64,000 bases of DNA from Lingula anatina (taxonomy: Eukaryota > Brachiopoda > Lingulata > Lingulida > Lingulidae), in NCBI RefSeq assembly GCF_001039355.2, contig NW_019773870.1, positions 137,660-201,659 of the forward strand, written 5' to 3'. The notes under the pieces were generated by a model. The model saw only the letters and a list, made by a program, of their open reading frames with translations. It searched no databases and was not told the DNA's origin. Of the stretch, positions 13,401 to 23,699 are shown piece after piece. The position numbers and the translations under genes are program-made. How positions within the stretch are numbered: position 1 is the stretch's first letter; every line of letters starts with the position of its first letter.

Positions 13401-15854
13401 TTATGAACAGGGTGTTATCTCTCACGTAACTGTTTTTGGGGTCGTCAGTGTAGACCTCGAATTCCCAGTTCTGAAAAGAAATGCGTATTAATCAAAAGTC
13501 ACTGAAAAGTTGTCAAAACATAAACAGATCACATTGTCACAGCAAAACTTGATAGGGCTGGGTTAGCGAGGTAAAATGTTCACCTGTTGAGGTTAAAATG
13601 GAGGTCAATTGGGCTCAACCGCCCCTTTTATTAATTAATTAGTTTGTTTATTACTTGCGACCTCCATCATTTTATTTACGTATTTATCCATTTTGTTTCG
13701 CGTTTGCTAATGTTGGCAGTGTATTTTCAGTCGGCATGGCCACCTAGATCGACGATACTTGCAGGCTTTATTTCATTACTTAATTTGATTCTGTGATCAA
13801 TTTTTTAGATTTTAGTTGGGCAACATTTTTAATAGTAAAAATGTTTCATATTTGGGGAAACTCACCTTTCTCGTGCAAAGTTGTCCCCTGGTCACATGAA
13901 GTACATTTTCACGACTATAGACAGGGGCGGATCCAGGAATATTTGAAGAGGGGGTCCGCAGATGCCAAGCCTCCCCCCCCCCCCCCAAAAAAAAAAAAAA
14001 ACTTGGCGTGGGGTTCGGGGCCCGATGAAGGGCCCGGAAAATTTGGTATTTTAGAGGTCGAACGACCCTCCTGACCCCCCCCCCTCTAAATCTGCCACTG
14101 TATAGAGCAACCCATCTTAACAACATCGTCATTTGAGGGCAAAAACAACGCTGGCTGAGCTCAAATGCAAACAGTTATGGCCAGAGCTTAAGTATATGAA
14201 ATATGGCCATGTGGTCTTCAAATGATTCCCACAGATGAGGCCTGCATGAACAGCTTGATATTTGCAATAGAAGTGTTCCAAATACTGTAGGCTTTGTACA
14301 AATCGGGTCCAAGTCCATAAGAAACAACCTGGGCCGTTATACATCGTGCATGATGGGTGGAAAGAAAAGAGTAGTAGAACAGAAAGGAGTTTGAACTTGG
14401 AGACATTCATTTACACCAACGTTGGCGAGGCATTCAAATTAACGAGGAGATGCAATGTACCTGATACAATCTCCTGACACTCCTGGGTTAATGTGGAGAT
14501 GTCTACGGTGTCAATGCTGCATGGGTATATGTAACCAAACTTATCTCCCCATGACATGCGTTTAGGGTTACGGCACACCTATACAAATATTGACGAAAAA
14601 TTGAATTTGTGATAAGACTGGATTAAAACATCCCTAAGTTTATCTGGTCAGATGTTAGAGTAACAATTCTGGCAGCCTAGGGACCGACACACGAGCAGTG
14701 AAGAACACTAGTCTTTCACAATCACACCTGTTTATCGTAATGATGGACGATTAGAAATCAACACAATACAGTTTATAAAACATTAACGATGGTCAAGGAG
14801 GCACTTCTGAGATATACCTCCTTGCCGTTATCATGGACATAATGAGAGAAGGTTCTCTCATTATGTCCATGCCGTTATATAAGTGTTATGGACCCTCTTA
14901 TACGAGCTAATCTTTAATTTTTTCAGGTTGAGTTAAAACCAAAGGTGAACAATAATGTAAAGTCACATCAAAAAATAATTACGGAGCGTGATTTTATATT
15001 CCAAAAATTGTCCACTATACAGAACACCATTTTCATATTACAGGAGTGTATATTCTATATTGAATTTAATAAATTTAATTGAATTTAATTAATGTGATTT
15101 CTAAACAAGAAATTATAAAAATCATTAGGCTTTATCTAGTTGACTGCATTTTCGTAATATTTCTATATGTGCGCCATTTGAAGGGGCGAATCTTGTATGA
15201 ATCTTTTTGCTTCTCTACTTTTTGCCGATCAATCATGAGCGACCCTCATCGTAATTCAAACATTGGGAACATGTTTATTGAATATATATAGACTTAACAT
15301 GCCTTTCTTTCTTTTTCTTTCATTTTTTAAAAAAATATGTCAATAAATCTTTAGTTTATGTTAAATTTTAAATTATAATCTAATTTCAATTTAAAACTTT
15401 GGATCTAATATAAGCCCTATCACAGTCAAAATCATATAGTGTAGATATGGGTGAACGTGCAACAGTGTTTGAATGCCGCTCTGTTCCTCGCAAGGTGAAG
15501 ACACCGTGCACACACAAGAAAATATCACACAGCCGAAGCATCAGTTTCCGGAAAATCCTGGTGCTAGCACTAAAAATTTTCTTTATCACCTCTTAAACTC
15601 TACATTTGCTGGCAAAATCGCAGTTTTACAACTATTCATTCCACCACTACTACTTATGAAGTTTCAACCTTCCTTTTTTTCTATTTTTTTACTCATTCCA
15701 CACCTACCCCTCCACCCCATGCGGTGATTTCGTGTTCCCAATTTTTGGGATCCAGCGTGTCAAAGGTGTCTTCAAAGATGAGATTTTCTACGGCATTATT
15801 TTTCGTTACGCTGGTAATTAGTAGCAGGCAAAGAAACGACCAAGACCCTTGCAT
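9611..15854 (-). CDS. Secreted GH16 beta-1,3-glucanase-like / glucan-binding protein, probably GPI-anchored
   Basis: Nine exons: 15854-15708, 13470-13396, 12778-12694, 12484-12308, 12110-12033, 11611-11494, about 11241-11171, 10707-10536 and 9925-9611. Phases agree throughout and give about 412 residues. Order: signal peptide 1-20; the family hallmark ITAWGGGNWEF near 43-53; SFKYGRLEVVAKMPAGDW near 142-159; the active-site motif GEIDLVEARGN at 179-189; HIIMNVAVGGTGGFFPD near 310. Both catalytic glutamates (E180, E185) are kept. Insect GNBP relatives usually lose them, so real beta-1,3-glucanase activity is likely here. The C-terminus is a small-residue region followed by a hydrophobic tail without charges after it, as expected for a GPI anchor. 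Likely role: digestion or recognition of fungal/algal beta-glucan outside the cell. The start is the ATG just before the signal peptide; upstream in-frame codons lie in the promoter. Confidence 0.93.
10392..10475. repeat. (TA)n and (TC)n microsatellites with one ambiguous base
   Basis: A TA run holding an N at 10393 is followed by CTGTATGGCG and then a TC run. It lies in the last intron of the GH16 gene. This is the only N in the window not on a duplication join. Confidence 0.9.
13922..14100 (+). mobile_element. MITE with CAGGGGCGGATCC end
   Basis: Begins CAGGGGCGGATCCAGG and ends in TCTGCCACTG (inverted CAGTGGCAGA), so the short inverted ends are degenerate. The 6-base direct repeat TATAGA flanks it (13916-13921 and 14101-14106), a likely target-site duplication. 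It sits in intron 1 of the GH16 gene and includes C- and A-homopolymers. An inverted relative is at about 41935-42150. Confidence 0.7.
14461..14578 (-). other. Possible cryptic exon inside GH16 intron 1
   Basis: Flanked by an AG (TTTGTATAG) and a GT (TCAG then GTACAT). One frame is open through all 118 bases and includes three Cys and the string MSWGDKFGYIYPCS; the other two frames hold stops. At 118 bases it would shift the GH16 frame if included, so it is not a simple cassette exon of that gene. It may be a fragment of another gene or chance. I do not recognise the peptide. Confidence 0.25.
14824..14878. repeat. Perfect 19-bp hairpin between 8-bp direct repeats
   Basis: CATGGACATAATGAGAGAA (14832-14850), a GG spacer, then its exact reverse complement (14853-14871). 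The direct repeat GCCGTTAT stands on both sides (14824-14831 and 14871-14878). It lies in GH16 intron 1. Confidence 0.9.
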
Positions 15855-15932
15855 TTTGACGCTGTTGTTTATGGTAGTAGTCAAGTGGAAAACGGCCCTC
15901 TTCTTTCTAAGTGTTAGATGCTGATTACGACT

Positions 15933-15940
15933 CTTATATA
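15933..15940 (-). promoter_or_regulatory. TATA box of the GH16 gene
   Basis: TATATAAG on the minus strand, about 80 bases upstream of the ATG at 15854. This places transcription start near 15910, so the chosen ATG is the first in the message. The same box is kept in the second copy at about 17968-17975. Confidence 0.65.
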
Positions 15941-15959
15941 CCCTTGTAAAGTTCAAATG

Positions 15960-17005
15960 TCAATTTACAGTAAGGCCAACGCTTTTAGACTTCTGGTTTA
16001 CAAATTATTTTCTTGAAACTAATACAAAACAAGTTAAAATAGTTAAAATCCCCGCGAAGAGAAAGACCGGACCAAAATAAAAATACATTTTTAGAATTAA
16101 GTTTTTTTAATGCGTATGGCCGTAGCTAAAGTTTGGCAAGAGTCGAAGCAAGCCACACCCCTGGTGGAGAAGAGTGAACCTGGACCTCAACCCGCGCCAA
16201 CCTTATCAGTGAAGAAATCTGGGTGAAATTCCAGAGGAGGACGGTGTCTCGTCCTGATGATAAATATCATTTCTTGAAATGATGCGAACTTCTGAAATTA
16301 AAATGACACTATAATTGCGAAGATTCAACCATCCGTAATACATGCAAAAGTGATATAAATGGCCTATTGCGTAAAATGTGTATAATCCTTAAATTATTTA
16401 TGTAAATATAACGTGAGCCGTAAATAAATGCCCGTCTTTTTCACCGTTGTATAATGTAAATAAAAAAGATCTACCGGTGTGCCAGTTTAGGGACAGATTA
16501 GAATATATTAAGACGTGAGAAGGTTGGGGTGGGAGATTTAAGAAAATAGGAAATGGCGCATGTAGCCGTACATTTCGTTTACAAGTCCTTTATTTTTATT
16601 ATTACAATGTAGGTCGGGTGTAATTCGAGAGCTGCAATTTCTAAACCCCCGTTTTTTCTTTTGAAGAATGTTGCGTAAAATTTCAGGTGTTTTAACAATG
16701 CTCAGGTCTTACATGTAGTTATGAGAACACGTTTAGAGGGGTGAGGTTGCACGTGACTGCTGGGTTTTAATATTGGTAGCTGGTGGAACTATAAATACGA
16801 ATGCTACATCTTTGATAACGTTCTTTGTTAAAGTACAGGGTTTAGCAAACAATGACAGGCAATTTCTTTACACCACCCGTGCATAAAAACCCCACGTGCC
16901 CATTTATCTTTTGAAATTATCACCTCATGTTAACCTTTGTCTGTAATAAAAAGCCATTGGTTGCTGAGCTAGTGATCACGTTGATATGTTCATCTGTGTG
17001 CATAA
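15960..17005. other. GH16 upstream region, no gene seen
   Basis: Non-coding part of duplication copy 1. It has no open exon with usable splice sites. The same sequence recurs about 2.03 kb to the right. Confidence 0.5.
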
Positions 17006-17174
17006 CAGGGGCGGATCCAGAGATATTTTCTGACAGTCATCCAAACTATCCTTGTTGATTAATCGTCCATTTTTGACCGTCTTCCGACAGAAACAAAATT
17101 CATACCCTTTAATGTAAACTTAAAAATCTGACCGTCTTCCGGAAGACCCAGAAGACGGCCTCAATCCGCCCCTG
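17006..17174 (+). mobile_element. MITE with CAGGGGCGGAT inverted ends, copy 1
   Basis: Starts CAGGGGCGGATCCAG and ends CAATCCGCCCCTG, so the ends are inverted repeats of about 11 bases. Inside is a palindromic GACCGTCTTCCGGAAGAC block. 169 bases, with no coding capacity. Confidence 0.8.
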
Positions 17175-17444
17175 TAGGCCTATAAGGTACCTCTGTATAC
17201 CATGTACGTTTGATTTCCCAGGTTTCCGGGTACCTGCTAGGCGCATATGTACATCATTCCTTGATTATACCCAATCTAAAGGACTTGAGGTCCTACTTAC
17301 AAAACGGATATAAGATATAAGTTGTACCCTATAAGAACGGGCGTAAGTGCGTGCGTGCAAGTGCGAATGTGTGTGTGTGCTTGATATCTCCCTATTACGT
17401 CTGCCTGAGATAAACGCCGTCTTCATACTGCAGTTGGTGATCCA

Positions 17445-17587
17445 GGGCCCCGTATCTCGAAAGCATCGCGCATTGCGACCGTGCGCAAGCGTCTCGATTC
17501 CATAACTCGCCCATACTCGCCACATATAATACATTGTAGCCTCTATGTGATATAGCTATTCGCAATACGCAATGCTTTCGAGAGCCC
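17445..17587. mobile_element. MITE with GGGCCCCGTATCTCGAAAGC ends, right end damaged
   Basis: Left inverted end is intact. The right end lacks the last ATACGGGG-type bases that copy 2 (19484-19632) still has. Non-coding. Confidence 0.7.
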
Positions 17588-17710
17588 AGGAAAAATAGGC
17601 GCATTAACGCTGTTTTATGTGATATTGTGGTTGATATGCCCGAGTAAGGCAAATATACTAGTTTCCATTGCAGTTGTTGATCCAAATGTGACTGAGTAAA
17701 GTGTAGCTAT

Positions 17711-17831
17711 CAGGGCCGTAGCCTGAGCAAAATGCCAGGGGGGGGCAGTACAAGCGGACACGAGGGGGTGAAGCCCCCGAGGGGTGAGGGTGTTGGAGGT
17801 GGTGTCCCCCTCCTACGGTGTGGAAAATTTT
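17711..17831 (+). repeat. Dispersed element starting CAGGGCCGTAGCCTGAGC
   Basis: Near-identical to the sequence running off the right edge of the window (63880-64000). It is absent from the matching point of duplication copy 2 (after 19755), so it is an insertion specific to copy 1. It is cut off by the N at 17832. Confidence 0.8.
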
Positions 17832-17832
17832 N

Positions 17833-17889
17833 GTTTTTCGTTACACTGGTAATTAGTAGCACGCAAAGAAATGACCAAGACCCTTGCAT
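17833..17889 (-). pseudogene. Truncated second copy of GH16 exon 1
   Basis: ATG at 17889 and the first 19 codons of the GH16 signal peptide (with one Leu to Val change), then the sequence ends at the N at 17832. With its TATA box (about 17968-17975) it is the 5' end of a second GH16 copy. The rest is not in the window. Confidence 0.75.
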
Positions 17890-19035
17890 TTTGACGCTGT
17901 TGTTTATGGTAGTAGTCAAGTGGAAAACGGCCCTCTTCTTTCTAAGTGTTAGATGCTGATTACGACTCTTATATACCCTTGTAAAGTTCAAATGTCAATT
18001 TACAGTAAGGCCAAAGCTTTTAGACTTCTGGTTTACGAATTATTTTCTTGAAACTAATACAAAGCAAGTTAAAATATTAAAATCCCCGCGAAGAGAAAGA
18101 CCGGACCAAAATAAAAATACATTTTTAGAATTAGTTTTTTTAATGCGTATGGCCGTAGCTAAAGTTTGGCAAGAGTCGAAGCAAGCCACACCCCTGGTGG
18201 AGAAGAGTGAACCTGGACCTCAACCCGCGCCAACCTTATCAGTGAAGAAATCTGGGTGAAATTCCAGAGGAGGACGGTGTCTCGTCCTGATGATAAATAT
18301 CATTTCTTGAAATGATGCGAACTTCTGAAATTAAAATGACACAATAATTGCGAAGATTCAAGCATCCGTAATACACGCAAAAGTGATATAAATGGCCTAT
18401 TGCGTAAAATGTGTATAATCCTTAAATTATTTATGTAAATATAGCGTGAGCCGTAAATAAATGCTCTTGTCTTTTTCACCGTTGTATAATGTAAATACAG
18501 CAGATCTACCGGTGTGCCAGTTTAGGATTAGAATATATTAAGACGTGAAAAGGTTGGGGTGGGAGATTTAAGAAAATAGAAAATGGAGCATGTAGCCGTA
18601 CATTTCGTTTACAAGTCCTTTATTTTTATTATTACAGTGTTTGTCGGGTGTTATTCGAGAACTGCAATTCCTCAATCCCCGTTTTTTCTTTTGAAGAATG
18701 TTGCGTAAAATTGCAGGTGTTTTAACAATGCTCAGGTCTTCAATGAAGTTATGAGAACACGTTTAGAGGGGTGAGGTTGCACGTGACTGCTGGGTTTTAA
18801 TATTGGTAGCTGGTGGAACTATAAATACGAAGGCTACATCTTTGATAACGTTCTTTGTTAAAGTACAGGGTTTAGCAAACAATGACAGGCAATTTCTTTA
18901 CGCAACCCGTGCATAAAAACCCCACGTGCCCATTTATCTTTTGAAATTATCACCTCATGTTAACCTTTGTCTGTAATAAAAAGCCATTGGTTGCTGAGCT
19001 AGTGATCACGTTGATATGTTCATCTGTGTGCATAA

Positions 19036-19204
19036 CAGGGGCGGATCCAGAGATATTTTCTGACAGTCATCCAAACTATCCTTGTTGATTAATCGTCCAT
19101 TTTTGACCGTCTTCCGACAGAAACAAAATTCATACCCTTTAATGTAAACTTAAAAATCTGACCGTCTTCCGGAAGACCCAGAAGACGGCCTCAATCCACC
19201 CCTG
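19036..19204 (+). mobile_element. MITE with CAGGGGCGGAT inverted ends, copy 2
   Basis: Duplication partner of 17006-17174, with the same 169-base length and near-identical sequence. Confidence 0.8.
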
Positions 19205-19483
19205 TATAAGGTACATGTACCTCTGTATACCCTGTACGCTTGATTTCCCAGATTTCCGGGTACCTGCTAGGCGCATATGTACATAATTCCTTGATTATAC
19301 CCAATCTAAAGGACTTGAGGTCCTACTTACAAAACGGATATACTCAGAAATAAGTTGTACCCTATAAGAACGGGCGTAAGTGCGTGCGTGCACGTGCGAA
19401 TGTGTGTGTGTGTGCGTGCTTGATATCTCCCTATTTCGTCTGCCTGAGATAAACGCCGTCTTCATACTGCAGTTGGTGATCCA

Positions 19484-19632
19484 GGGCCCCGTATCTCGAA
19501 AGCATCGCGCATTGCGACCGTGCGCAAGCGTCTCGATTCCATAACTCGCCCATACTCGCCACATATAATACATTGTAGCCTCTATGTGATATAGCTATTC
19601 GCAATACGCAATGCTTTCGAGATACGGGGCCC
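19484..19632. mobile_element. MITE with GGGCCCCGTATCTCGAAAGC inverted ends
   Basis: 149 bases bounded by perfect inverted repeats of at least 20 bases (GGGCCCCGTATCTCGAAAGC and its complement). No open reading frame of note. Confidence 0.8.
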
Positions 19633-19755
19633 AGGAAAAATAGGCGCATTAACGCTGTTTTATGTGATATTGTGGTTGATATGCCCGAGTAAGGCAAACA
19701 TACTTGTTTCCATTGCAGTTGTTGATCCAAATGTGACTGAGTAAAGTGTAGCTAT

Positions 19756-21123
19756 AAGCAACATTACACCAAATTGCAATATAACCATGCCACTGTCCAT
19801 AAGTAATCCATTATATGTGATGTAAAAAAGAAGATAAGATTTTTATGAAAACTTTAATAACCACACCTTCAAATATCATTAAACTTCAATAAAAGTTTAA
19901 AGACTGTCACAACTTCATAATTCATGTATAATACAAACAAAATGAACAGATATAAAAAATCTATAAAGCATATAAACTATTGTATTATGGTAGCCTTTAA
20001 GGTACATGTAGCACTCTTACTGACAAACCATAAACTAATAAAACAAAGCAAACTAAGAATTAAAATTTTCAAACTGCTATCATTATTGGTCATACATGTA
20101 ATTCACAGACTTAAGCCTTTTTATTAATCAATAATGCTAATCGGTTACACTAATGAGCCTTGTTGCAGGTGTCAATCAATTTTATTCAACTGTCAACGAT
20201 ATATAACATCAACTGGTAACATCAACTGGTACTGTGTATCGTCTTGTATCAGTTACATCAAGTTTCATCAACTTAAACTTTCAACGTGAAACTCGTTGCG
20301 AGAACCTGACGACTTGCCTAAAAAAGTTAACATGGCACGTGCTGGGCCAAAACTAAATACCATCAACACCGATAGTACAATTATGCTCAAGACACTACTA
20401 AAAATAGCTACTTGTCAGTTACAAGCCTGATGGAGATTTATCTAACCATGTTAAATAGCCTGAACACATGTAAATTCCACTGGATTGAATGTGAGAATAA
20501 GTAAGCAAAAGTACCATTCAACATGTCTAGTACATGTACTAGCCTTGACTAAGACTGAAAGCCCTTAGAACTCGAAAAACCTAACCCTTAGCAAAGTTAC
20601 TAAATGTCAAATACTTGAAACAAGAACAACTCCTGCAGTATACATGTACCAGTGGCTGGCATTGAACAAAGCATTGCAAATTTTACTATGGCCTAACTTT
20701 TCTACAAAATTACCTTTTCTTTTGCTACATTGCTGACAAAGTCAAATCAATGAAAAATTGTTGAATACTATGACAAAGAATTACTGTATATATAAAGTTT
20801 AATTGAGGAAAAAAACGTAATCTTTTATACATACTGTTACCCCGGTACCTGTTGGTCTCAAATATTCTGTGAAATTAATGATAAATAACAAAGATTTTGC
20901 TTTTGGCAAACATTATTTAATTTTCACACAAAGCCCCAAACAAAATGAAAGGTGCATGATGAGTCTTATAAATGACTGTTAGTAGAACAGAACAGTTAAA
21001 TAATATATATAATATATATGTAAATCTTTCTTTTCCATGCACTAATGATGCCTGCTTATCCTCATACAATTTAATGAACATCCACATACTTTCTGATTAC
21101 TATCTGATTAAATAGAAGTATTC
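19756..21123. other. No gene seen
   Basis: AT-rich intergenic DNA between the GH16 duplication and HIKESHI. Several ACATGTAC-type palindromic words occur; no exon was supported. Confidence 0.5.
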
Positions 21124-21124
21124 T

Positions 21125-21412
21125 TAAAGAGATAATAACTCTTCGTATGAGTTTTACCACAAAAACGGCAGTTATAGCTATTGTTCAGATATCTGAGCTC
21201 AGTCTTTAGACCACGTGACCTCCATTGATGGCTATACTCTGTTAAAATCTCTGAAGAGATTTTAACAAAAAACCAAACTTTTTAGAAAAAAAAACAGGGA
21301 CTAACTTTGAAAGTAAAAATGGATTCATTAACCATTGGTAAGTATGGGAAAATTGTTGTTTACTCCAGGAAAATTCATTTTTTGGCCGAAATGAAGAGTT
21401 ATTATCCCTTTA
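21125..21412. mobile_element. MITE with TAAAGRGATAATAACTCTTC inverted ends
   Basis: Inverted ends of about 20 bases with one mismatch bound 288 bases of non-coding DNA. It lies about 230 bases past the HIKESHI stop codon. Confidence 0.7.
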
Positions 21413-21413
21413 G

Positions 21414-21537
21414 CTTAGAGACTAAATAACATCAGTCAAACATGGCTTTCAGGAAACAGGACCCTGCATAAGGTCTACAGGTGGTGGACCAAACATCGTG
21501 TTTGACTGATGTAATTTAGTCTTTAAGTAAAGAATAA
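21414..21537. mobile_element. Palindromic MITE next to the previous one
   Basis: Left arm CTTAGAGACTAAATAACATC and onward is matched by an inverted right arm ending TTTAGTCTTTAAG. The arms are about 30 bases with few mismatches, in a unit of about 124 bases. It abuts the element at 21125-21412. Confidence 0.65.
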
Positions 21538-21644
21538 TTCTATTTTATCATCATACATGTATCTACAGACCATGGAAAATCTCTTTCACAGTGAATTTAT
21601 TAATTTGTAAATAACAAACAAAAAATAAATAGATGTCTAATACT

Positions 21645-23356
21645 TCACGTCTTCCAAAAATTAGGGTTAGTTTCCATTCTTTTCTGAAAGTTTTCATACC
21701 ATTTCTGCAGGGTGCTCAGTGGAACAAATGTCTCTGAGGGATTTGGCACCATCTGGGCTTGATTTACAGCAAACGAGGAAGCATAATTGAAGAAATTTTC
21801 CAGCATCTTCTGTGAGAATGCCACCATGGTGTTCAGTGTGGAAAGAGAGGTGTTGGTGGCAGGTGTCTGCTGGGACAGCTGCTCTAGAGGCTCCACTGAG
21901 ATCCCTATCTGTGCATTATGACTGGGCTGCTGGGAAGACTGGCCAAATGGATTGAGGACTGCATTATCACCTGGAGTGTAGTACAATATTTTAACTGTGT
22001 ACTGAAATCAAATCAATAAAGGAGTATGCTTTGGCCCCATTCAGAATAGGGGACTATCTAGTCCGAGGGTCAAATATGGCAACCCACTACAAAACTTGCC
22101 GTCTAATATGCTAACAGTCAGTGAATAGATATCCTGTGGGGAAGTATTCAAGTGGGTCAGCCATATTTGACCCTCGGACTAGTTAGTCCCCTATTCTGTA
22201 TGCGGCCTATGGGTAGTGAGACCTTGCTCATGGGGAAGGCACAGTATTCTCACTAAAAAAAATACCAACAATTAAAAAAACATGCCATTCAGTTCCACAT
22301 ACAGTTACACTATTTAAAATCATATTTTAAAACCTGAGAAACACAAAAAAGTACCTGACTTTAATCCAGATATCTTAAAAATTGCACTTGGTTTGGCATT
22401 GCTTATATGTCCTAACAGCATCCAGGAAGGACCCGAGGGATTGGGCCAGCAAAAATACACTGAAACCAACAAAAATACATGTGAAGTGATGAGAATTCTC
22501 TATGTACACAACTGGCCATGCAACTTCAGTAATAATTACTGTGTTCACTTACTAACCATTTCCCTCACAAATACATGAAGCACATAGCACATAATCAGTC
22601 TCTAGCAAAGGACTCACCTGTGCCACCCATGCCACTGTGTACTGTCTCACCTGACATAATGACAGGACTCACCTGTGCCACCCATGTCACTGTGTACTGT
22701 CTCACCTGACATATTCAAAGGACTTACCTGCACCACCCATGTCATTGGGTACTGTCTCACCTGACATAACCAAAACATTTACCTGCACCACCCATGCCAT
22801 CTGGAAAGGGCACCTGCCCAGTCATAAACACAACGATATGGTTTACATTGTCTGCATCAGTGATGTTGAAAAGAAACTGAGTCTCACTGATTTGCTGAAA
22901 CTCAGTTTGTACCTAAAATACAATAACATGATAGGCATGAGATATGTTCCTTGTGTGATATATTATAACACATACTGTCTGCATGAACCTTTCGACTTGT
23001 TCATAATCAGAACTTGGATCATACTCGTACCAGTAGTACTCCTGTACTTGCCCTCCACTACATTTACTTTATTAGGCCCATTTGTCAAGGCAAATGACAG
23101 TCCAAAAATAAACTTTTAAAGCCGCTATTTAAAAATTTGTACGTAATTAGGTGCTAGGGGCACAGAATCTTCACTTCATATACGAAACTAAGAGTAGTAG
23201 ACACTGAAAGCTCAGGGTAATGTATCCTTGTTCAACGAAATTACTGGAAGCCACTGGTTAGTCGAGTTGAAGCGCATCCGTACTCGAACCGTAGATTCAA
23301 TCATTTGACACTCAGCATGTACTTACCAGTCTACCAGCTGCCAGGATCCCAAACAT
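21645..23356 (-). CDS. HIKESHI: Hikeshi, nuclear import carrier for HSP70
   Basis: Four exons (23356-23327, 22912-22783, 22459-22355, 21970-21645) give 196 residues, against about 197 in vertebrates. The product starts [17 protein letters not shown]. It keeps the N-terminal fold with [15 protein letters not shown], then [12 protein letters not shown], then [18 protein letters not shown], and ends in [19 protein letters not shown]. The known role of this family is carrying ATP-bound HSP70 through the nuclear pore under heat stress by binding FG-nucleoporins. All splice sites are GT-AG with consistent phase. Its third intron holds a palindromic MITE, and its second intron carries a tandem repeat of the exon-2 donor. 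A weak AATAAA is at 21596-21601, about 45 bases past the stop. It appears intact. Confidence 0.96.
22033..22206. mobile_element. Palindromic MITE in HIKESHI intron 3
   Basis: Left arm GGCCCCATTCAGAATAGGGG and onward (about 55 bases) is mirrored by a right arm ending CCCCTATTCTGTATGCGGCC, with few mismatches. About 174 bases, non-coding. Confidence 0.8.
22611..22790. repeat. Tandem repeat of the HIKESHI exon-2 splice donor
   Basis: Three extra units of about 55 bases follow the true exon end (22783). Each repeats the exon-end/donor block (minus strand CATGGGTGGTGCAGGTAAG, or CATGGGTGGCACAGGTGAG in two units) plus intron sequence CAGGTGAGACAGTACAC. Confidence 0.8.
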
Positions 23357-23699
23357 CGTGCTGTTGTCAACAACTTCACCTGGCAGTTAATATATAAGCA
23401 TCACTTTAAATTACTGATAATATTATTTCCAGCTGTAGGTTCTGTTTCTTTTTGTTTTGGCTTGTTATTATAGGTGGCGCTAGGGGAAGATGTGCCCTTC
23501 CAATGTTTGAGTTGGTTATGAAAGACTAAACAGCAACTTTAATGTTGTTGTCATTTTTCATTGCTTTAAAAGTGATCGTATTATGTTATACATGTACTTG
23601 TGGAAAACCTAGATAAGCAATATAATTTTAAAAAACCGGTACTACCTTGACTTGGGAACAGCGCCATCTTTATTGTTAAGCTCATAACTGCTCATAAAT

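Larger units (their letters stand above)
15799..17710 (+). repeat. 1.9-kb direct duplication, copy 1
   Basis: Nearly identical to 17833-19755. It covers the 5' half of GH16 exon 1, its TATA box and about 1.8 kb upstream. Differences are scattered single bases and small indels. Confidence 0.93.
17833..19755 (+). repeat. 1.9-kb direct duplication, copy 2
   Basis: Partner of 15799-17710. At 19755 it runs straight into unique DNA where copy 1 carries the CAGGGCCGTAGCC insertion. Confidence 0.93.

Noticed and set aside
15855-15956. N-terminal extension of the GH16 protein upstream of its ATG
   Set aside because: It starts at a TTG, overlaps the TATA box, and would bury the signal peptide.
17265-19730. 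Paired open frames on the minus strand in both duplication copies
   Set aside because: They arise from the MITE with GGGCCCCG ends and its flanks. Their presence in both copies only reflects the duplication.
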